Shown here: positions 15,098 through 23,908 of the stretch, piece after piece
Numbering within the stretch: position 1 is the first letter of the stretch
How the letters are laid out: each line of letters starts with the position of its first letter
Assembly (NCBI GenBank): GCA_016208715.1
Contig: JACQXV010000321.1
Location: 1 to 46,262 of the forward strand
Reading direction: 5' to 3'
Length of the DNA stretch: 46,262 nucleotides
Source of the DNA: Candidatus Woesearchaeota archaeon
GTDB lineage: Archaea > Nanobdellota > Nanobdellia > Woesearchaeales > UBA11576
Position numbers and translations under genes: made by a program
Notes under the pieces: model-generated
What the model saw: only the letters and a program-made list of their open reading frames with translations
What the model was told of the DNA's origin: nothing
Databases searched by the model: none

Positions 15098-17019
15098 AGG
15101 TCACCCCGTAATTTAATCCACAGCAACTCAAGAAACAACAAGAAAAGAATTCCAAGCGCAAAATGGTCGCTCAGATCAAGCGGAATCTTCTCTATTCCCT
15201 GCGCCGCTTCGCTTATGATTCCCTTTTTTGCGTCGATGATCTCTCCATTAATGTCAGACTCGCGCTCAGAAAGGAGATTTGCCGCTATTTCTCTGCTTGG
15301 CTTGTCCGAACCTGCTTCGCTCACGCGATATGCTCCCTTTTCTGACAATACAACGCTTGTGTCACGAAGATTTTTCGACGGGGTCTGTATCTTCTTAAGC
15401 GACTGGAAATTGATGATGTCCCCGGTGTTCCTATTGATATCTGCAAGATCCTCACGCCTGCTCGCAAGATCAAGGATGCGTTTCCAAAATACAGGATAGT
15501 AAATATCGACATGGAAGCTGGAATGCTCAGGCATCAAACCATAATATACTACGAGGCCATTTCCGACAGGGCGCAACGCGATCAGTGGTGTGCCGTCGCG
15601 GCTTTGCGCGAGCACAATCGCATCATTTGCCGCCTCAACATCATAGTATGCGTCAACTCTCCCAAAAATCACATCGGTTGTAATCGGAGAAGCCTGCACG
15701 ATCTGCACTTCGCTGCTCACATTCGTGACGAAACCCTTGCCCTTCTTGAGCGCTACCGGAAGAATATTGCCGAAGTCAAGTGCGAACAATGCCGGCTGCG
15801 CATGTACGATCAAAGTCGCTCCATCGTTCACGCGCCGTTGGATATCCCGCATGGTGCCGGGCAGGATCATTGAAGACTCGATGTTGTCCGTAACGATCAC
15901 CAGCTGATTAAGGTGTTGAATCTTTGGGGGCGTGTCGATCAGCACCGAGACACCGTCAAGAACTGATAATGCTGTTTGCAAATACTTATTAGGCTTGTTT
16001 GACACGATGGCGACTCCAATTTGCTCTTTTTTGGGGAACACAATCCATGCGCTATTGTCAAGTGTGAAATCATCATGCCCTTCCTGCGGAACGATCTTTA
16101 CTTCAGTGGTGCCAGGCGGCGTATCGATCGCAAAAACTTCTTTATTATTGGGCTTGATCGTTACGAGATTCTCAGTCAGGCTCGCTCCAGGAACATCGAT
16201 GCGCACCTTTTCCGCATCGTCATTAAAATTCTGCACAATGAATGTCGTCTTGTCTTCTTTTATATCCAAATCGATTATACCGATGTTTTTCGATCTTGCC
16301 GCCCCTTTTTCACCCAGTGATACATCCACGAATTCAACTTTTGCCCCTTCACTTTCAACAATGTTCTTTGCAGTGATGTAGTTCTTTGTGCTGTGTGATT
16401 CGATAAAATCTGAATAGACAATGACGCGGTCCCGGGGTTTGACGAAGTTTCGGGTAAATATGATTGCGTCAAAGAGGCTTGTCGGAGTATCGAATGGCGT
16501 GAGCCCGTTGAGGATATTTGTCGCCTGCTCCTTTGTCAGATCCGTACCAAGCACTTCGGGAATGACACCAAACACGATGACCGTGTTCTTCTTTGCCAGA
16601 CGCTCTTTTGCCAGTGTGATAGATTGCTCAAAGCGACTGATGCCGCCGAACTCGACCTGGGAGCTTGCTGAAGCATCGATCAAAACAAACACGCGTTCTG
16701 TAAGAACTTCCTCTGCTACATTCACGAACGGTCGTGCCAGCGCAGCGCAAATCAGGATGATGATGAGGATCTGCAAGAGGATAAGTGGATCGCGGAAGAG
16801 GCGTCGAAAGAAGGAACGATGTTCAATTCTTGCCGTCTCTTTGAGAAAAAACAGCAACGCAGGAACCTTCTTCCTGTGCGGCCTTGGCCGAATCAGGTAA
16901 ATAATAATCAGTGGGATAAGTACGCCAAGAAATACGAGGGCTCCAGGGTTGAGAAAGTGCTGATTGAGAAAGGGCTCCAGCGATGTCAAAAATTGTGTCG
17001 CTTGCGGTGCAACTGCCAT
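15094..17019 (-). CDS. BatA-like vWA membrane protein
   Basis: The protein has about 641 aa. It starts with the N-terminal double-membrane domain of aerotolerance (BatA) proteins (FLNPGALVFLGVLIPLII, then IRPRPHRKKVPALLFF and a second hydrophobic stretch). A vWA domain follows with the metal site D-A-S-A-S in VFVLIDASASSQ, then a long beta-rich outer region and a C-terminal membrane helix (LGILFLLFLELLW). ATG 17019 was chosen over 17082, because a TATA-like element on the minus strand at about 17065-17073 lies downstream of 17082. It is the first gene of the four-gene operon 17019 to 11304, whose members are joined by ATGA overlaps or a 15-nt gap. Confidence 0.85.
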   Translation of the reverse strand: MAVAPQATQFLTSLEPFLNQHFLNPGALVFLGVLIPLIIIYLIRPRPHRKKVPALLFFLKETARIEHRSFFRRLFRDPLILLQILIIILICAALARPFVNVAEEVLTERVFVLIDASASSQVEFGGISRFEQSITLAKERLAKKNTVIVFGVIPEVLGTDLTKEQATNILNGLTPFDTPTSLFDAIIFTRNFVKPRDRVIVYSDFIESHSTKNYITAKNIVESEGAKVEFVDVSLGEKGAARSKNIGIIDLDIKEDKTTFIVQNFNDDAEKVRIDVPGASLTENLVTIKPNNKEVFAIDTPPGTTEVKIVPQEGHDDFTLDNSAWIVFPKKEQIGVAIVSNKPNKYLQTALSVLDGVSVLIDTPPKIQHLNQLVIVTDNIESSMILPGTMRDIQRRVNDGATLIVHAQPALFALDFGNILPVALKKGKGFVTNVSSEVQIVQASPITTDVIFGRVDAYYDVEAANDAIVLAQSRDGTPLIALRPVGNGLVVYYGLMPEHSSFHVDIYYPVFWKRILDLASRREDLADINRNTGDIINFQSLKKIQTPSKNLRDTSVVLSEKGAYRVSEAGSDKPSREIAANLLSERESDINGEIIDAKKGIISEAAQGIEKIPLDLSDHFALGILFLLFLELLWIKLRGDL

Positions 17020-17194
17020 GGTTCCAAGTTTTACTTTGTAAATTCGATGGTTGTTATTTCTATAGTTGTTTAATATAGCCAAGGCTATCTCTGTTCATTT
17101 TATCAGGTTTGACATTTAAGAACTTATAACACTACTAAATGGTACTCAAGTATTCATTTGTTGGCCTGTCTCTTTCAAACACAAACAACCAATC

Positions 17195-17235
17195 GGCTCT
17201 GTCCGGAATTGTGCCGATGCCACTCTACGAACTGA
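17195..17235 (+). repeat. Family-A element, left end only
   Basis: GGCTCTGTCCGGAATTGTGC, followed by GATGCCACTCTACGAACTGAA, matches the left 40 bp of family A, as in the copy at 39816. The right end is missing; a family-B element begins 33 bp further on, so this copy was probably truncated. Confidence 0.65.
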
Positions 17236-17267
17236 ATCAAACAACACAATGAAACAACACAATGTTA

Positions 17268-17404
17268 GTATTTGTTAGCTGCGCCGCCACCAACCTGGCT
17301 GACGGCGTTCACATCGTCTAGCACGATTCTCGGCTCATTACGTGAGCTAAATCTGCACCGCGAGCGTCATGGCGATACCGCGAAGTAAGCAGCTGAACAA
17401 ATAC
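17268..17404. repeat. Family-B element, copy 3
   Basis: The ends GTATTTGTTAGCTG and CAGCTGAACAAATAC enclose the conserved core TTCACATCGTCTAGCACGAT, followed by TCTCGGCTCATTACGTGAGC, which can form two small hairpins. No target duplication is visible. It lies 8 bp from the stop of the nucleotidyltransferase gene, in the gap to the BatA-like operon. Confidence 0.8.
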
Positions 17405-17411
17405 CAAAAAA

Positions 17412-19307
17412 TCAATAATTCAGCAGCACTTCCACATCCTTGCCGAAGATCCTCTTGAGATCTTCGAAGATTGGTTCCTTTATGAAGACCTTTGCGGGAA
17501 TCTGCATCTTTACAAGATGCTCCTCAAGCTCCTCAAGAGTTGAGTTCACCTGCTGGCCGAGGCCTCCGTTCTCCTTGATAGGCGCCTTGTGAATCTCTTT
17601 CTCCTCGCTGTCGATGTCATGGATAACGAACGCGGTCTCGTCAAGCAGCAGGACTTCCCCATACTGGTTTCCATGCTTGACACGAATGCGGCAGCGCTCA
17701 AGCTCCTTGCCGCGCTTGCGCTGCATGTATTCGACGAGGAATTTAGTCAGCTCGCGGCTCTCCTTCTTGACCTTCTCGATGTCTGGCTTCGAGAGCTTCT
17801 TTGCGTAATAGTCCTCCTTCGCCTGCGCTATCATGTTCACCGCGCGCAGGAACTTCTCAGGCACCTTGCCGGAATGCACAAGATCGGCCTCGAACCTCTT
17901 CGAGATCTCGGAGTCGCTTACGCGTTCCACGCCCTCAAGCACCAGCACGTCGCGGATGATCGTGACCATCGTATCGTACACGTGCAGGATGCCTTCTTCT
18001 TCCTTCATCTTTTCGATCTGTGCAAAAAGTCGCTTGACGCGCTTGAGGTACTGATCTGCCTTGTCGAGAAGATCGTCAACCTCTTTGCCGGAGACGTCTT
18101 TGAGGGTGTTGTGCTCAATCTCCTTGTAGTATCTGCGGATCTCGCGCAGAATGTCGATGTATTTCTGCTCAAGCAACCCTTCCTTCTTGACAAAAATTTC
18201 TTCCATTAGGTTGATTGTTTCTTTTGGCGTCGGCGGGGGGATACCGTAGAGCATCAGCGCTGCCTGCGTCGGCGTGAGCGTTGACCAGTAGATATCTGCT
18301 TCGATAAGACCTTTGATCTTTGCCCGAACACGCTGGATCATCTGTTCGCCAGAGCTCATGAACATGTCGATCGCTTCTGCACTCGGTTTGATCTTGCCCA
18401 TGCGCAGGAGCTGCTTCCATGGCATGAAGAGTCCGCGGTCGTAGAGCGGCACTCCGTCACGCAGGATTGTGAAAATGACGGGGTTCGCTTCTTTGATGGA
18501 ATCCCAGAAGTCGGTGAGGATATACACTTGGATGTTGAGCTTGTTGCGTATGCCAGTGATCTCTCCTGCTTCAAGGCCCATGCCGATGATGATGGCGCGC
18601 AGTTTGTCTTTGAGTTCGACGCGCGTCATCTTCTTTACATCTGTATCGTCTACAACGATGGCGACATCGATGTCTGATTCGTGTGTCGCCTCTCCGCGCG
18701 TGAGCGAACCGAAGAGGATGTAAGAGACGATGTATTTCTCGAACTTCTTGATGACCATCGTGCGGTGAAGCTCTCCGATCTTGATGGCTGCGAGCATTCC
18801 CTTGTCGTAGACTGGCGCCGCCACAGAGATCAGCGCAAGTAAATCGTATTTCCCATCGTAGCACGACTGCCAGATTTCAGAAAGGATAACAGTTTGCACG
18901 ACAAAATTTTTATCGACATCCTGTGCTATCTTATCGATAATCGCGGTTAGCTTTTCCTTAAGCTCTGCTTTCGACATCTTCTGAGAATCCGAATCATCAA
19001 CAAGTACAAGGACATTTATTTTGTCCTTATCAACAGCAGGTTCGCCTTCTTTAGGTTGTGTCGGTGGAAGGAGCGCTACACCGACAATGTAATCTTCAAA
19101 CTTCTTGACGACCTCTTTTTGGAAAACGTCAAGTTTTTGTTTGATTGCCTTGAGCTTTTCCTGCACTTCTGGGGGAAGTTTTTTGAGCATCTCTTCTTCT
19201 TGCGCCGCTGCAGCAGCAGCGTCTTTTGGCCCCTTGTCAGACGCCTGTGCCTTTTTGGACTCGTAGCCGTCTTTGGAGTATTCTTCTTTTTGCTTCTTTT
19301 TTGCCAT
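17412..19307 (-). CDS. Large protein with tandem nucleotidyltransferase-like domains
   Basis: The protein has about 631 aa. After a charged, Lys/Ala/Glu-rich N-terminus come two related domains. The first (about 75-185) keeps the fold pattern but lacks the GS motif (INVLVLVDDSD). The second (about 200-310) has the full signature GSLTRGEATHESDID of the minimal-nucleotidyltransferase (MNT) superfamily. The C-terminal half is long-helical, then a beta-rich tail. MNT enzymes usually transfer nucleotides to proteins or RNA, often with HEPN partners; here the helical part might play that role, although no R-x4-6-H motif is clear. ATG 19307 follows a GGGGG run. It is transcribed away from the 19825 gene across a region rich in palindromes. 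Confidence 0.75.
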   Translation of the reverse strand: MAKKKQKEEYSKDGYESKKAQASDKGPKDAAAAAAQEEEMLKKLPPEVQEKLKAIKQKLDVFQKEVVKKFEDYIVGVALLPPTQPKEGEPAVDKDKINVLVLVDDSDSQKMSKAELKEKLTAIIDKIAQDVDKNFVVQTVILSEIWQSCYDGKYDLLALISVAAPVYDKGMLAAIKIGELHRTMVIKKFEKYIVSYILFGSLTRGEATHESDIDVAIVVDDTDVKKMTRVELKDKLRAIIIGMGLEAGEITGIRNKLNIQVYILTDFWDSIKEANPVIFTILRDGVPLYDRGLFMPWKQLLRMGKIKPSAEAIDMFMSSGEQMIQRVRAKIKGLIEADIYWSTLTPTQAALMLYGIPPPTPKETINLMEEIFVKKEGLLEQKYIDILREIRRYYKEIEHNTLKDVSGKEVDDLLDKADQYLKRVKRLFAQIEKMKEEEGILHVYDTMVTIIRDVLVLEGVERVSDSEISKRFEADLVHSGKVPEKFLRAVNMIAQAKEDYYAKKLSKPDIEKVKKESRELTKFLVEYMQRKRGKELERCRIRVKHGNQYGEVLLLDETAFVIHDIDSEEKEIHKAPIKENGGLGQQVNSTLEELEEHLVKMQIPAKVFIKEPIFEDLKRIFGKDVEVLLNY

Positions 19308-19349
19308 GCAAAGCCCCCATAATCGCAATTTGGCGTTTTCTTCTTACAG

Positions 19350-19408
19350 ATCTGTTCCGGACATGCTGCCGCACAACATCCGAGTGTGGCGAGATTCGGG
19401 ACAGAGCC
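19350..19408. repeat. Short family-A element in the 5' region of the nucleotidyltransferase gene
   Basis: The right end GCGAGATTCGGGACAGAGCC is perfect. The left end (TCTGTTCCGGACAT) is diverged and the interior is only about 25 bp. A minus-strand TATA-like element (TTTATTTATAAAG, 19423-19437) lies just outside, so the element probably lies in the leader of the 19307 gene's transcript. Confidence 0.65.
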
Positions 19409-19455
19409 TGTTGACTCCATTCCTTTATAAATAAAGTGGCGTTTTGCTGGATAGA

Positions 19456-19477
19456 ATTGTGACAAAAAAGTCACAAT
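19456..19477. promoter_or_regulatory. Palindromic operator candidate 1
   Basis: ATTGTGAC and GTCACAAT are perfect 8-bp inverted arms separated by six A residues. The site lies 20 bp upstream of the minus-strand TATA-like element for the nucleotidyltransferase gene. It could be a regulator site or a short hairpin. Confidence 0.5.
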
Positions 19478-19571
19478 GCGCCACTGAAAATTCCAATTTC
19501 GGGTGGCAGGCACCCAACTCGCTTTGCTATTGTGAAGCAGCGTATATAAAGAAACACAAGAGCACAAAGAG

Positions 19572-19593
19572 TTTGTCACCAAAAAGTGACAAA
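19572..19593. promoter_or_regulatory. Palindromic operator candidate 2
   Basis: TTTGTCAC and GTGACAAA are perfect 8-bp inverted arms again separated by 6 nt (CAAAAA). The site ends about 10 bp before the plus-strand TATA box at 19604, a position where a bound protein would affect transcription-factor assembly. A related TGACAA-CT-TTGTCA palindrome lies at 19671-19684. Confidence 0.5.
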
Positions 19594-19598
19594 GATAA

Positions 19599-19613
19599 CG
19601 AAACTTTTATATA
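19599..19613 (+). promoter_or_regulatory. BRE/TATA promoter for the 19825 gene
   Basis: CGAAA followed by CTTTTATATA is a strong archaeal BRE-TATA pair. The start of transcription would fall near 19637, giving a leader of about 190 nt that includes the inverted repeat ACTGCACGAA (19650) / TTCGTGCAGT (19721). Confidence 0.55.
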
Positions 19614-19824
19614 GAAGTAGTTCTGTCGTGTTTTCCAGTGTTCAGTGAGACTGCACGAAATTAAACAACATGACAACTTTGTCACAATATAAGATACTCA
19701 ATGTATGAAATAATTATTAATTCGTGCAGTTTTCCCGAATGCGTTTACACTCATTGACACTCATTGAATAATAAATAACAATTTATGATAAAACCTAAAC
19801 AGAACCTAAACGGGTGAACCAAAA

Positions 19825-20418
19825 ATGCCAGAAGACAAAAAACCAAGTTCAGTTGACACGTATAAGGGCGTTATCGCCAAAACGAAGCCAGAGATCCTCG
19901 CACATCGCGATCGTACATACGGCGCAACCGTTGCAATGTACGATGCTGCTAAAGACTTGAACACCACATCAGATCACGATAAGATTGTCGATACAATGGT
20001 CAAAGCCGTACAGACGTACGAAAAAAAACTCAAGAAGCTGCCAGACCTTGGGGATGTTGGATCTAAATATGACCGTGGGCGATTGATTTCGCTTCTGCAG
20101 CGCATGGGACTTACTGAAGAGCAGATGGTCGAGGCGAACCGAAAAGGAGAAATTGACACGCTGTTCGTGCAGTTGCAGCAGCAACTCAAGAGAATATACA
20201 CTGGAGATCTGCAGGCACACCTGTACAACGCATTTGGCCCCAAGGGCAAGAACAGGTACGAAATGGAAAGGTCGCTTGCCGAAGGCTATCTCAAGGCGAA
20301 TAACAGCACAAAGCCCGTGTTCGAAGTCATCAAAAACCTTGAAGAAATCATCTTCCAGGAAGTGGCAAACGACATCGAGCGCGCGCCGCCAAAGCCTGCT
20401 GAAAAGAAGGCAGCTTAA
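19825..20418 (+). CDS. Uncharacterised 197-aa helical protein
   Basis: The protein is helical throughout, with a basic and acidic mix (VKAVQTYEKKLKKLPDLGD, LLQRMGLTEEQMVEANRKGE, FVQLQQQLKRIYTGDL) and a Pro/Ala/Lys tail. No signal peptide, membrane segment or known catalytic motif is seen. A GGTGA ribosome site ends 7 nt before the ATG. It is divergent from the large nucleotidyltransferase gene across a 517-bp region with candidate operators, and a TPR-type gene follows after 44 nt. I do not recognise a family. Confidence 0.7.
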   Translation: MPEDKKPSSVDTYKGVIAKTKPEILAHRDRTYGATVAMYDAAKDLNTTSDHDKIVDTMVKAVQTYEKKLKKLPDLGDVGSKYDRGRLISLLQRMGLTEEQMVEANRKGEIDTLFVQLQQQLKRIYTGDLQAHLYNAFGPKGKNRYEMERSLAEGYLKANNSTKPVFEVIKNLEEIIFQEVANDIERAPPKPAEKKAA

Positions 20419-20462
20419 TCCTTTAATTCTTAATTTTTTATTCATTTTCTTCTTGTGCTCCC

Positions 20463-21896
20463 ATGGTACACAATAAAGATTTGGAAGATTCTCAACAAGA
20501 TCTAATTACTGGTACAGAAGACATTATTCCAAAAATTGAACCATCCGCACGAGAAGATCAGCGCATTATTCTTGCGACTTCGATTGATGCTGCACCGCTG
20601 CAGAGAAGCGGCGTTCTCACAAATCCCGGTGCACGATCTCTCCGGAGAAACATTCCAAGATTAGGACGCATGCAATCTTTAGCGGATGAAGAACCCTCAC
20701 GTGCCGCACAGCCCACACGCACTGCTTCTCCTAGATTAAATCTTCCGCCGATTCTTCCGCCGATTGAACCTGAAAATCGCCCCGCTGTCGCAAGTAAGCT
20801 TGCGCAAGAGGCACTGCGGGATATCGAGAGCGATCCGCGGCTCGCAGTCCAGAAGATCGAAGCTGCAAAAGAATTAATGCCTGAAAAGTACGATTTATTG
20901 CACACGAGCGCGCAAATTTATTTCCAGTCGGGTGATCCTCTGCAAGCACAGCGAGAGCTTCGTGTTGCAGAGACGCTCTACCGGCAGTCGCACCGAGATC
21001 AAGCTGTTAGCGAAGTTGATAGCGCTTTTCTGATTGCACAAGCACGCGCGCATAGTTCGCTGCAGGATCATGAACGCTCACTTTCATTGCTTGATGAGAT
21101 TCTCCGCGCCGAGCCAGATCATATCGAAGCAAAAATACAGAAAGCTCTCGTGCTTCTGAATTGTATTGACCGAAAAGCCGGGCTGGAACTTTTGCTCGAT
21201 GCTCTCCCACGATTGAAGCGCGGCAGCGAGAGGTTCCATGATCTCAAGACGCTAGCGGCAAGCGAGATTGAGAAGCTTGCATTTGATGCGCGTGAAGATT
21301 CAAGAAAGAAATTGCAATCTTTATGTATCGGTGATTACGCATTGCAATTGTCTCGAATGCTTCCCGCATTTTCAAAATGCGTTCTTGATCTGCGCGGCGT
21401 GTGCGCTAATGCGCATATGCAATCACTCTCAGTCATTCTGCAGCCAAGAAAAACTATTACGTCGCCAGGCGACGCAAAAGATGCGGTCACCGATTGGGCG
21501 TTCACGTATCTTAGCATCGTCAAAGAAAGTGACATACTTGAATATTTTAGAAAGCTTAGCAATGAACAGATGCGCCAGTATTCAGGCAAGCTTATCGAAG
21601 CGACGAACTTGCAACCCAAAGAGATGTATGTTTTATTCTATTCACGCGAAGCGCCTCAGATTTCGCTGCGCCTCTCGCCAGCTTTAAAGAGTCACTGCGG
21701 TTCACGATTGCGCGCGCAGCTCATGGAGAACAACATCTGCATATACGACCCTGCAGAGCTTGAGGGATTCTGCAACGCGTATGCACAGATGCAGTCACAG
21801 CACGGTATTGACGTCGACCCGAACGATGTGAAAGACGATTTCGAAGAGCATTTTTTCAGTCTGTGCGATAAAATTATCGAATCAGGCGGAGCATGA
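20463..21896 (+). CDS. TPR-type repeat protein of unknown function
   Basis: The protein has 477 aa. The first 110 residues are disordered and Pro/Arg-rich (for example LPPILPPIEPENRP). Residues from about 115 to 275 are tandem helical pairs with the TPR pattern (DLLHTSAQIYFQSGDPLQAQ, then AQARAHSSLQDHERSLSLLD and HIEAKIQKALVLLN). The last 200 residues are mixed alpha/beta and show no motif I recognise. TPRs mediate protein contacts, so a scaffold role is likely. A T-rich stretch (20420-20452) precedes the ATG and could be the terminator of the upstream gene or part of a promoter. Confidence 0.7.
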   Translation: MVHNKDLEDSQQDLITGTEDIIPKIEPSAREDQRIILATSIDAAPLQRSGVLTNPGARSLRRNIPRLGRMQSLADEEPSRAAQPTRTASPRLNLPPILPPIEPENRPAVASKLAQEALRDIESDPRLAVQKIEAAKELMPEKYDLLHTSAQIYFQSGDPLQAQRELRVAETLYRQSHRDQAVSEVDSAFLIAQARAHSSLQDHERSLSLLDEILRAEPDHIEAKIQKALVLLNCIDRKAGLELLLDALPRLKRGSERFHDLKTLAASEIEKLAFDAREDSRKKLQSLCIGDYALQLSRMLPAFSKCVLDLRGVCANAHMQSLSVILQPRKTITSPGDAKDAVTDWAFTYLSIVKESDILEYFRKLSNEQMRQYSGKLIEATNLQPKEMYVLFYSREAPQISLRLSPALKSHCGSRLRAQLMENNICIYDPAELEGFCNAYAQMQSQHGIDVDPNDVKDDFEEHFFSLCDKIIESGGA

Positions 21897-21951
21897 CTGA
21901 TTTGGGTTTCGATTCTATCGCCTCAACAGCAGACATAAACAAAACCTTCGC

Positions 21952-21982
21952 GGAAACCGGCATTGGGAGATGCCGCGTTTCC
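21952..21982. other. Stem-loop after the TPR gene
   Basis: GGAAAC-C-GGCAT / ATGCC-GC-GTTTCC forms an 11-bp stem with a small internal bulge and a 6-nt loop, 56 nt after the stop codon. It may be an mRNA 3' structure. The rest of this 250-bp gap has no gene I can support. Confidence 0.45.
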
Positions 21983-22148
21983 AATGATGAGGAATGTTTA
22001 CGATGAATGTTTGAATCACCTCAACCCTTATGCTATAACAATGCCAGCATCGTTCAGATACGCTCCACTTTGTTTGCACTTGATCTTAATTTTTAACACT
22101 AAATGAAGACAACGCGTCTTTTTATACTTCTGCGTTCTCCCCTGCTCA

Positions 22149-22472
22149 ATGATTAACGAAGCAACCATCGGGCCTCTCGTGAAGACTGTCATTGCGCGTG
22201 GTGTGGAAAATGTTGACGTTTCGATGCTGTCGCAGGAAGTGCAGGATATAATTTTCACCCGCTCAGCCGATGAACTTTTCCGCCAAGGTAAAAAAATAGA
22301 AGCACTGGCCGCTCTCGAACGAGGACGCTTCAATCTTCCCGAACACATCTTGATGCCGATTGCTGAGTATTGCATGATCACGAACAAGTACGAAGCCGCT
22401 GCTAAGATCTACGAGAGGCTCGGCAACCCCGCGATGGCAGCGTTCCTGCGGGCGAATTTCGCAAAAAGATGA
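22149..22472 (+). CDS. Uncharacterised 107-aa helical-repeat protein
   Basis: The protein consists of helices with a TPR-like flavour (ADELFRQGKKIEALAALERG, then PIAEYCMITNKYEAAAKIYERLG), sharing the style of the 20463 protein but too short for a full array. A TATA-like TTTTTATACT (22114-22123) lies about 30 nt before the ATG, suggesting an almost leaderless transcript. It converges on the alanyl-tRNA editing gene; the 44 nt between the stops contain a short direct repeat of its own 3' end (CGCAAAAAGATGAC). No function is assigned. Confidence 0.65.
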   Translation: MINEATIGPLVKTVIARGVENVDVSMLSQEVQDIIFTRSADELFRQGKKIEALAALERGRFNLPEHILMPIAEYCMITNKYEAAAKIYERLGNPAMAAFLRANFAKR

Positions 22473-22516
22473 CTGCTTCTTCGCAAAAAGATGACCGCTT
22501 CGACGGAGTTTTGTGC

Positions 22517-23683
22517 TTATTGCAACAGTTCACGCATTGCAGTCAAAATCTCTTCTGGCTTCCTTCCCTCGTAGCTCCCTTGCGCCAACTGCGGACTTCC
22601 ACCGCCTTGACCGTGAATCTTTTGAAATAATTGTTTGAGAAGCTCTGCTGCGCCGTAGTTCTGAGAATTCGTTGATCGTATTGCTATCTGGGGCCGCTCA
22701 CCCGCATTAATAAAGCAAAGAACGGTGTCAGGTTTGTTGACTGCATTGATCTTTTCAATAAAATCGCGTTTATTGATGCCTGGAAACACTGCATACGCAA
22801 ATGTAAGACCATCAATGGTTTCTTCCGTTATATTAACGTGCACATTTGCGGACAGCTCGCGGATCTTCTCCTTTTGAGTTTCGCGTTCAGCAAGCAGATT
22901 CTTTATTCCGTACGTGATATCCCCATAATCAAAATTCGTAAGAGCACGCACACGCCGCGAGATGTCAGCAAAGAGAAAAAGGTCGTCGACTGGATCGAGT
23001 TTGAATCTCACTTCATAATACCCTTTCTTGACGGCATTGAACTTCGTGACAAGCAATGGTCCGATCTCGTGCGTCCTGCTGACGTGCGTTCCGCAGCAAG
23101 CGCTCTTGTCGAAATCCTTGACTTCTAGGATGCGCACAGTGTCTTCCTTGATGCGCTCTGGCCGGATACGCACGCCATCAACTTCATGAACGCTTCCTTT
23201 ATCCACGTGGTGTGAAATAACGCTGCGGTTTTCGCGGACAATTTGATTCGCGAGTCGCTCTGCTGCTATGAGATGATCGATGGAAAGATCGTCTGCTGCT
23301 TTCACAAAAATGCTTGATTCGTGTTCGTCGAGCTCTACCTTGTCGACAACCGCGTCTTTCACAACGCGCTTGAGAGCCCCAAAGAGAATGTGCTCGCCGG
23401 TGTGCATGCGGGTGAGTTTTTGGTGCCTGCCTTCGTCCCTGACAACTTCAACGGCGTCACCTTCCACAAGATCAAGTGTCGGAGTATCAAGAAAGTGAAG
23501 AAGCCTCCCTGCCTCTGATCGCGTGTCGACGACGCGAAAGTGCTGATGAGACCCAGGAATGATCTTCGTCAGGTGCCCGGAGTCGCCGGGCTGTCCTCCA
23601 CCGCGCGGATGAAAAATACTTTGGCCAACCTCAACTGCTGTGAGACCCTTCTCCTGATGAACGTGCGTGACGGTTGTGCGCAT
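22517..23683 (-). CDS. alaX: Alanyl-tRNA editing protein AlaX, long form
   Basis: The 388-aa protein hydrolyses mischarged Ser-tRNA(Ala) or Gly-tRNA(Ala). The N-terminal domain has the typical FHPRGGGQPGDSG; zinc ligands are His94 and His98 in HTGEHIL and Cys196 and His200 in CCGTH. The C-terminal part carries a DHHA1/C-Ala-type region with HGQGGGSPQLAQG. This long form, with editing plus C-Ala, is common in archaea alongside alanyl-tRNA synthetase. It is transcribed alone on the minus strand and is preceded by a gap with a strong 51-bp hairpin (23796-23846). Confidence 0.92.
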   Translation of the reverse strand: MRTTVTHVHQEKGLTAVEVGQSIFHPRGGGQPGDSGHLTKIIPGSHQHFRVVDTRSEAGRLLHFLDTPTLDLVEGDAVEVVRDEGRHQKLTRMHTGEHILFGALKRVVKDAVVDKVELDEHESSIFVKAADDLSIDHLIAAERLANQIVRENRSVISHHVDKGSVHEVDGVRIRPERIKEDTVRILEVKDFDKSACCGTHVSRTHEIGPLLVTKFNAVKKGYYEVRFKLDPVDDLFLFADISRRVRALTNFDYGDITYGIKNLLAERETQKEKIRELSANVHVNITEETIDGLTFAYAVFPGINKRDFIEKINAVNKPDTVLCFINAGERPQIAIRSTNSQNYGAAELLKQLFQKIHGQGGGSPQLAQGSYEGRKPEEILTAMRELLQ

Positions 23684-23795
23684 AAATAGTCACTATTGCT
23701 TTTTATTTATATATATTACTCGTATTCGGCGTTATTGAAAAGCTCGACCAGCACAGTCAGCACCACCGCCTTTCTGCGAGAGATAGAAACTAAAA

Positions 23796-23846
23796 CAGCG
23801 ATGCTGACAGGGGGGACGCCCCATCGGGGGATGTCAGCCGTCGCTG
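23796..23846. repeat. 51-bp imperfect palindrome
   Basis: CAGCGA-T-GCTGACA pairs with TGTCAGC-CG-TCGCTG (13 bp), with an inner G4/C4 stem. It lies between the zinc peptidase stop and the alaX start, both on the minus strand. It could be a terminator-like structure or another small palindromic element. Confidence 0.6.
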
Positions 23847-23871
23847 GCAGTATGACTATCACGAGCCACCA

Positions 23872-23901
23872 GAATTGTGCCGCTCTCGCCCTGTGAGCTG
23901 A
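23872..23901 (+). repeat. Family-A fragment
   Basis: GAATTGTGCCGCT and CCTGTGAGCTGA match the left interior of family A (as at 39829-39857). The terminal inverted repeats are missing, so it is a relic. Confidence 0.5.
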
Positions 23902-23908
23902 TCTTTTA

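Noticed and set aside
17589..18209. 206-aa plus-strand open frame
   Set aside because: It is antisense to the nucleotidyltransferase gene and is Leu/Val/His/Asp-rich as expected for a shadow frame.
21985..22010. Possible box C/D guide RNA near AATGATGA
   Set aside because: A C-box-like sequence is present but no D box (CTGA) at suitable spacing was found.
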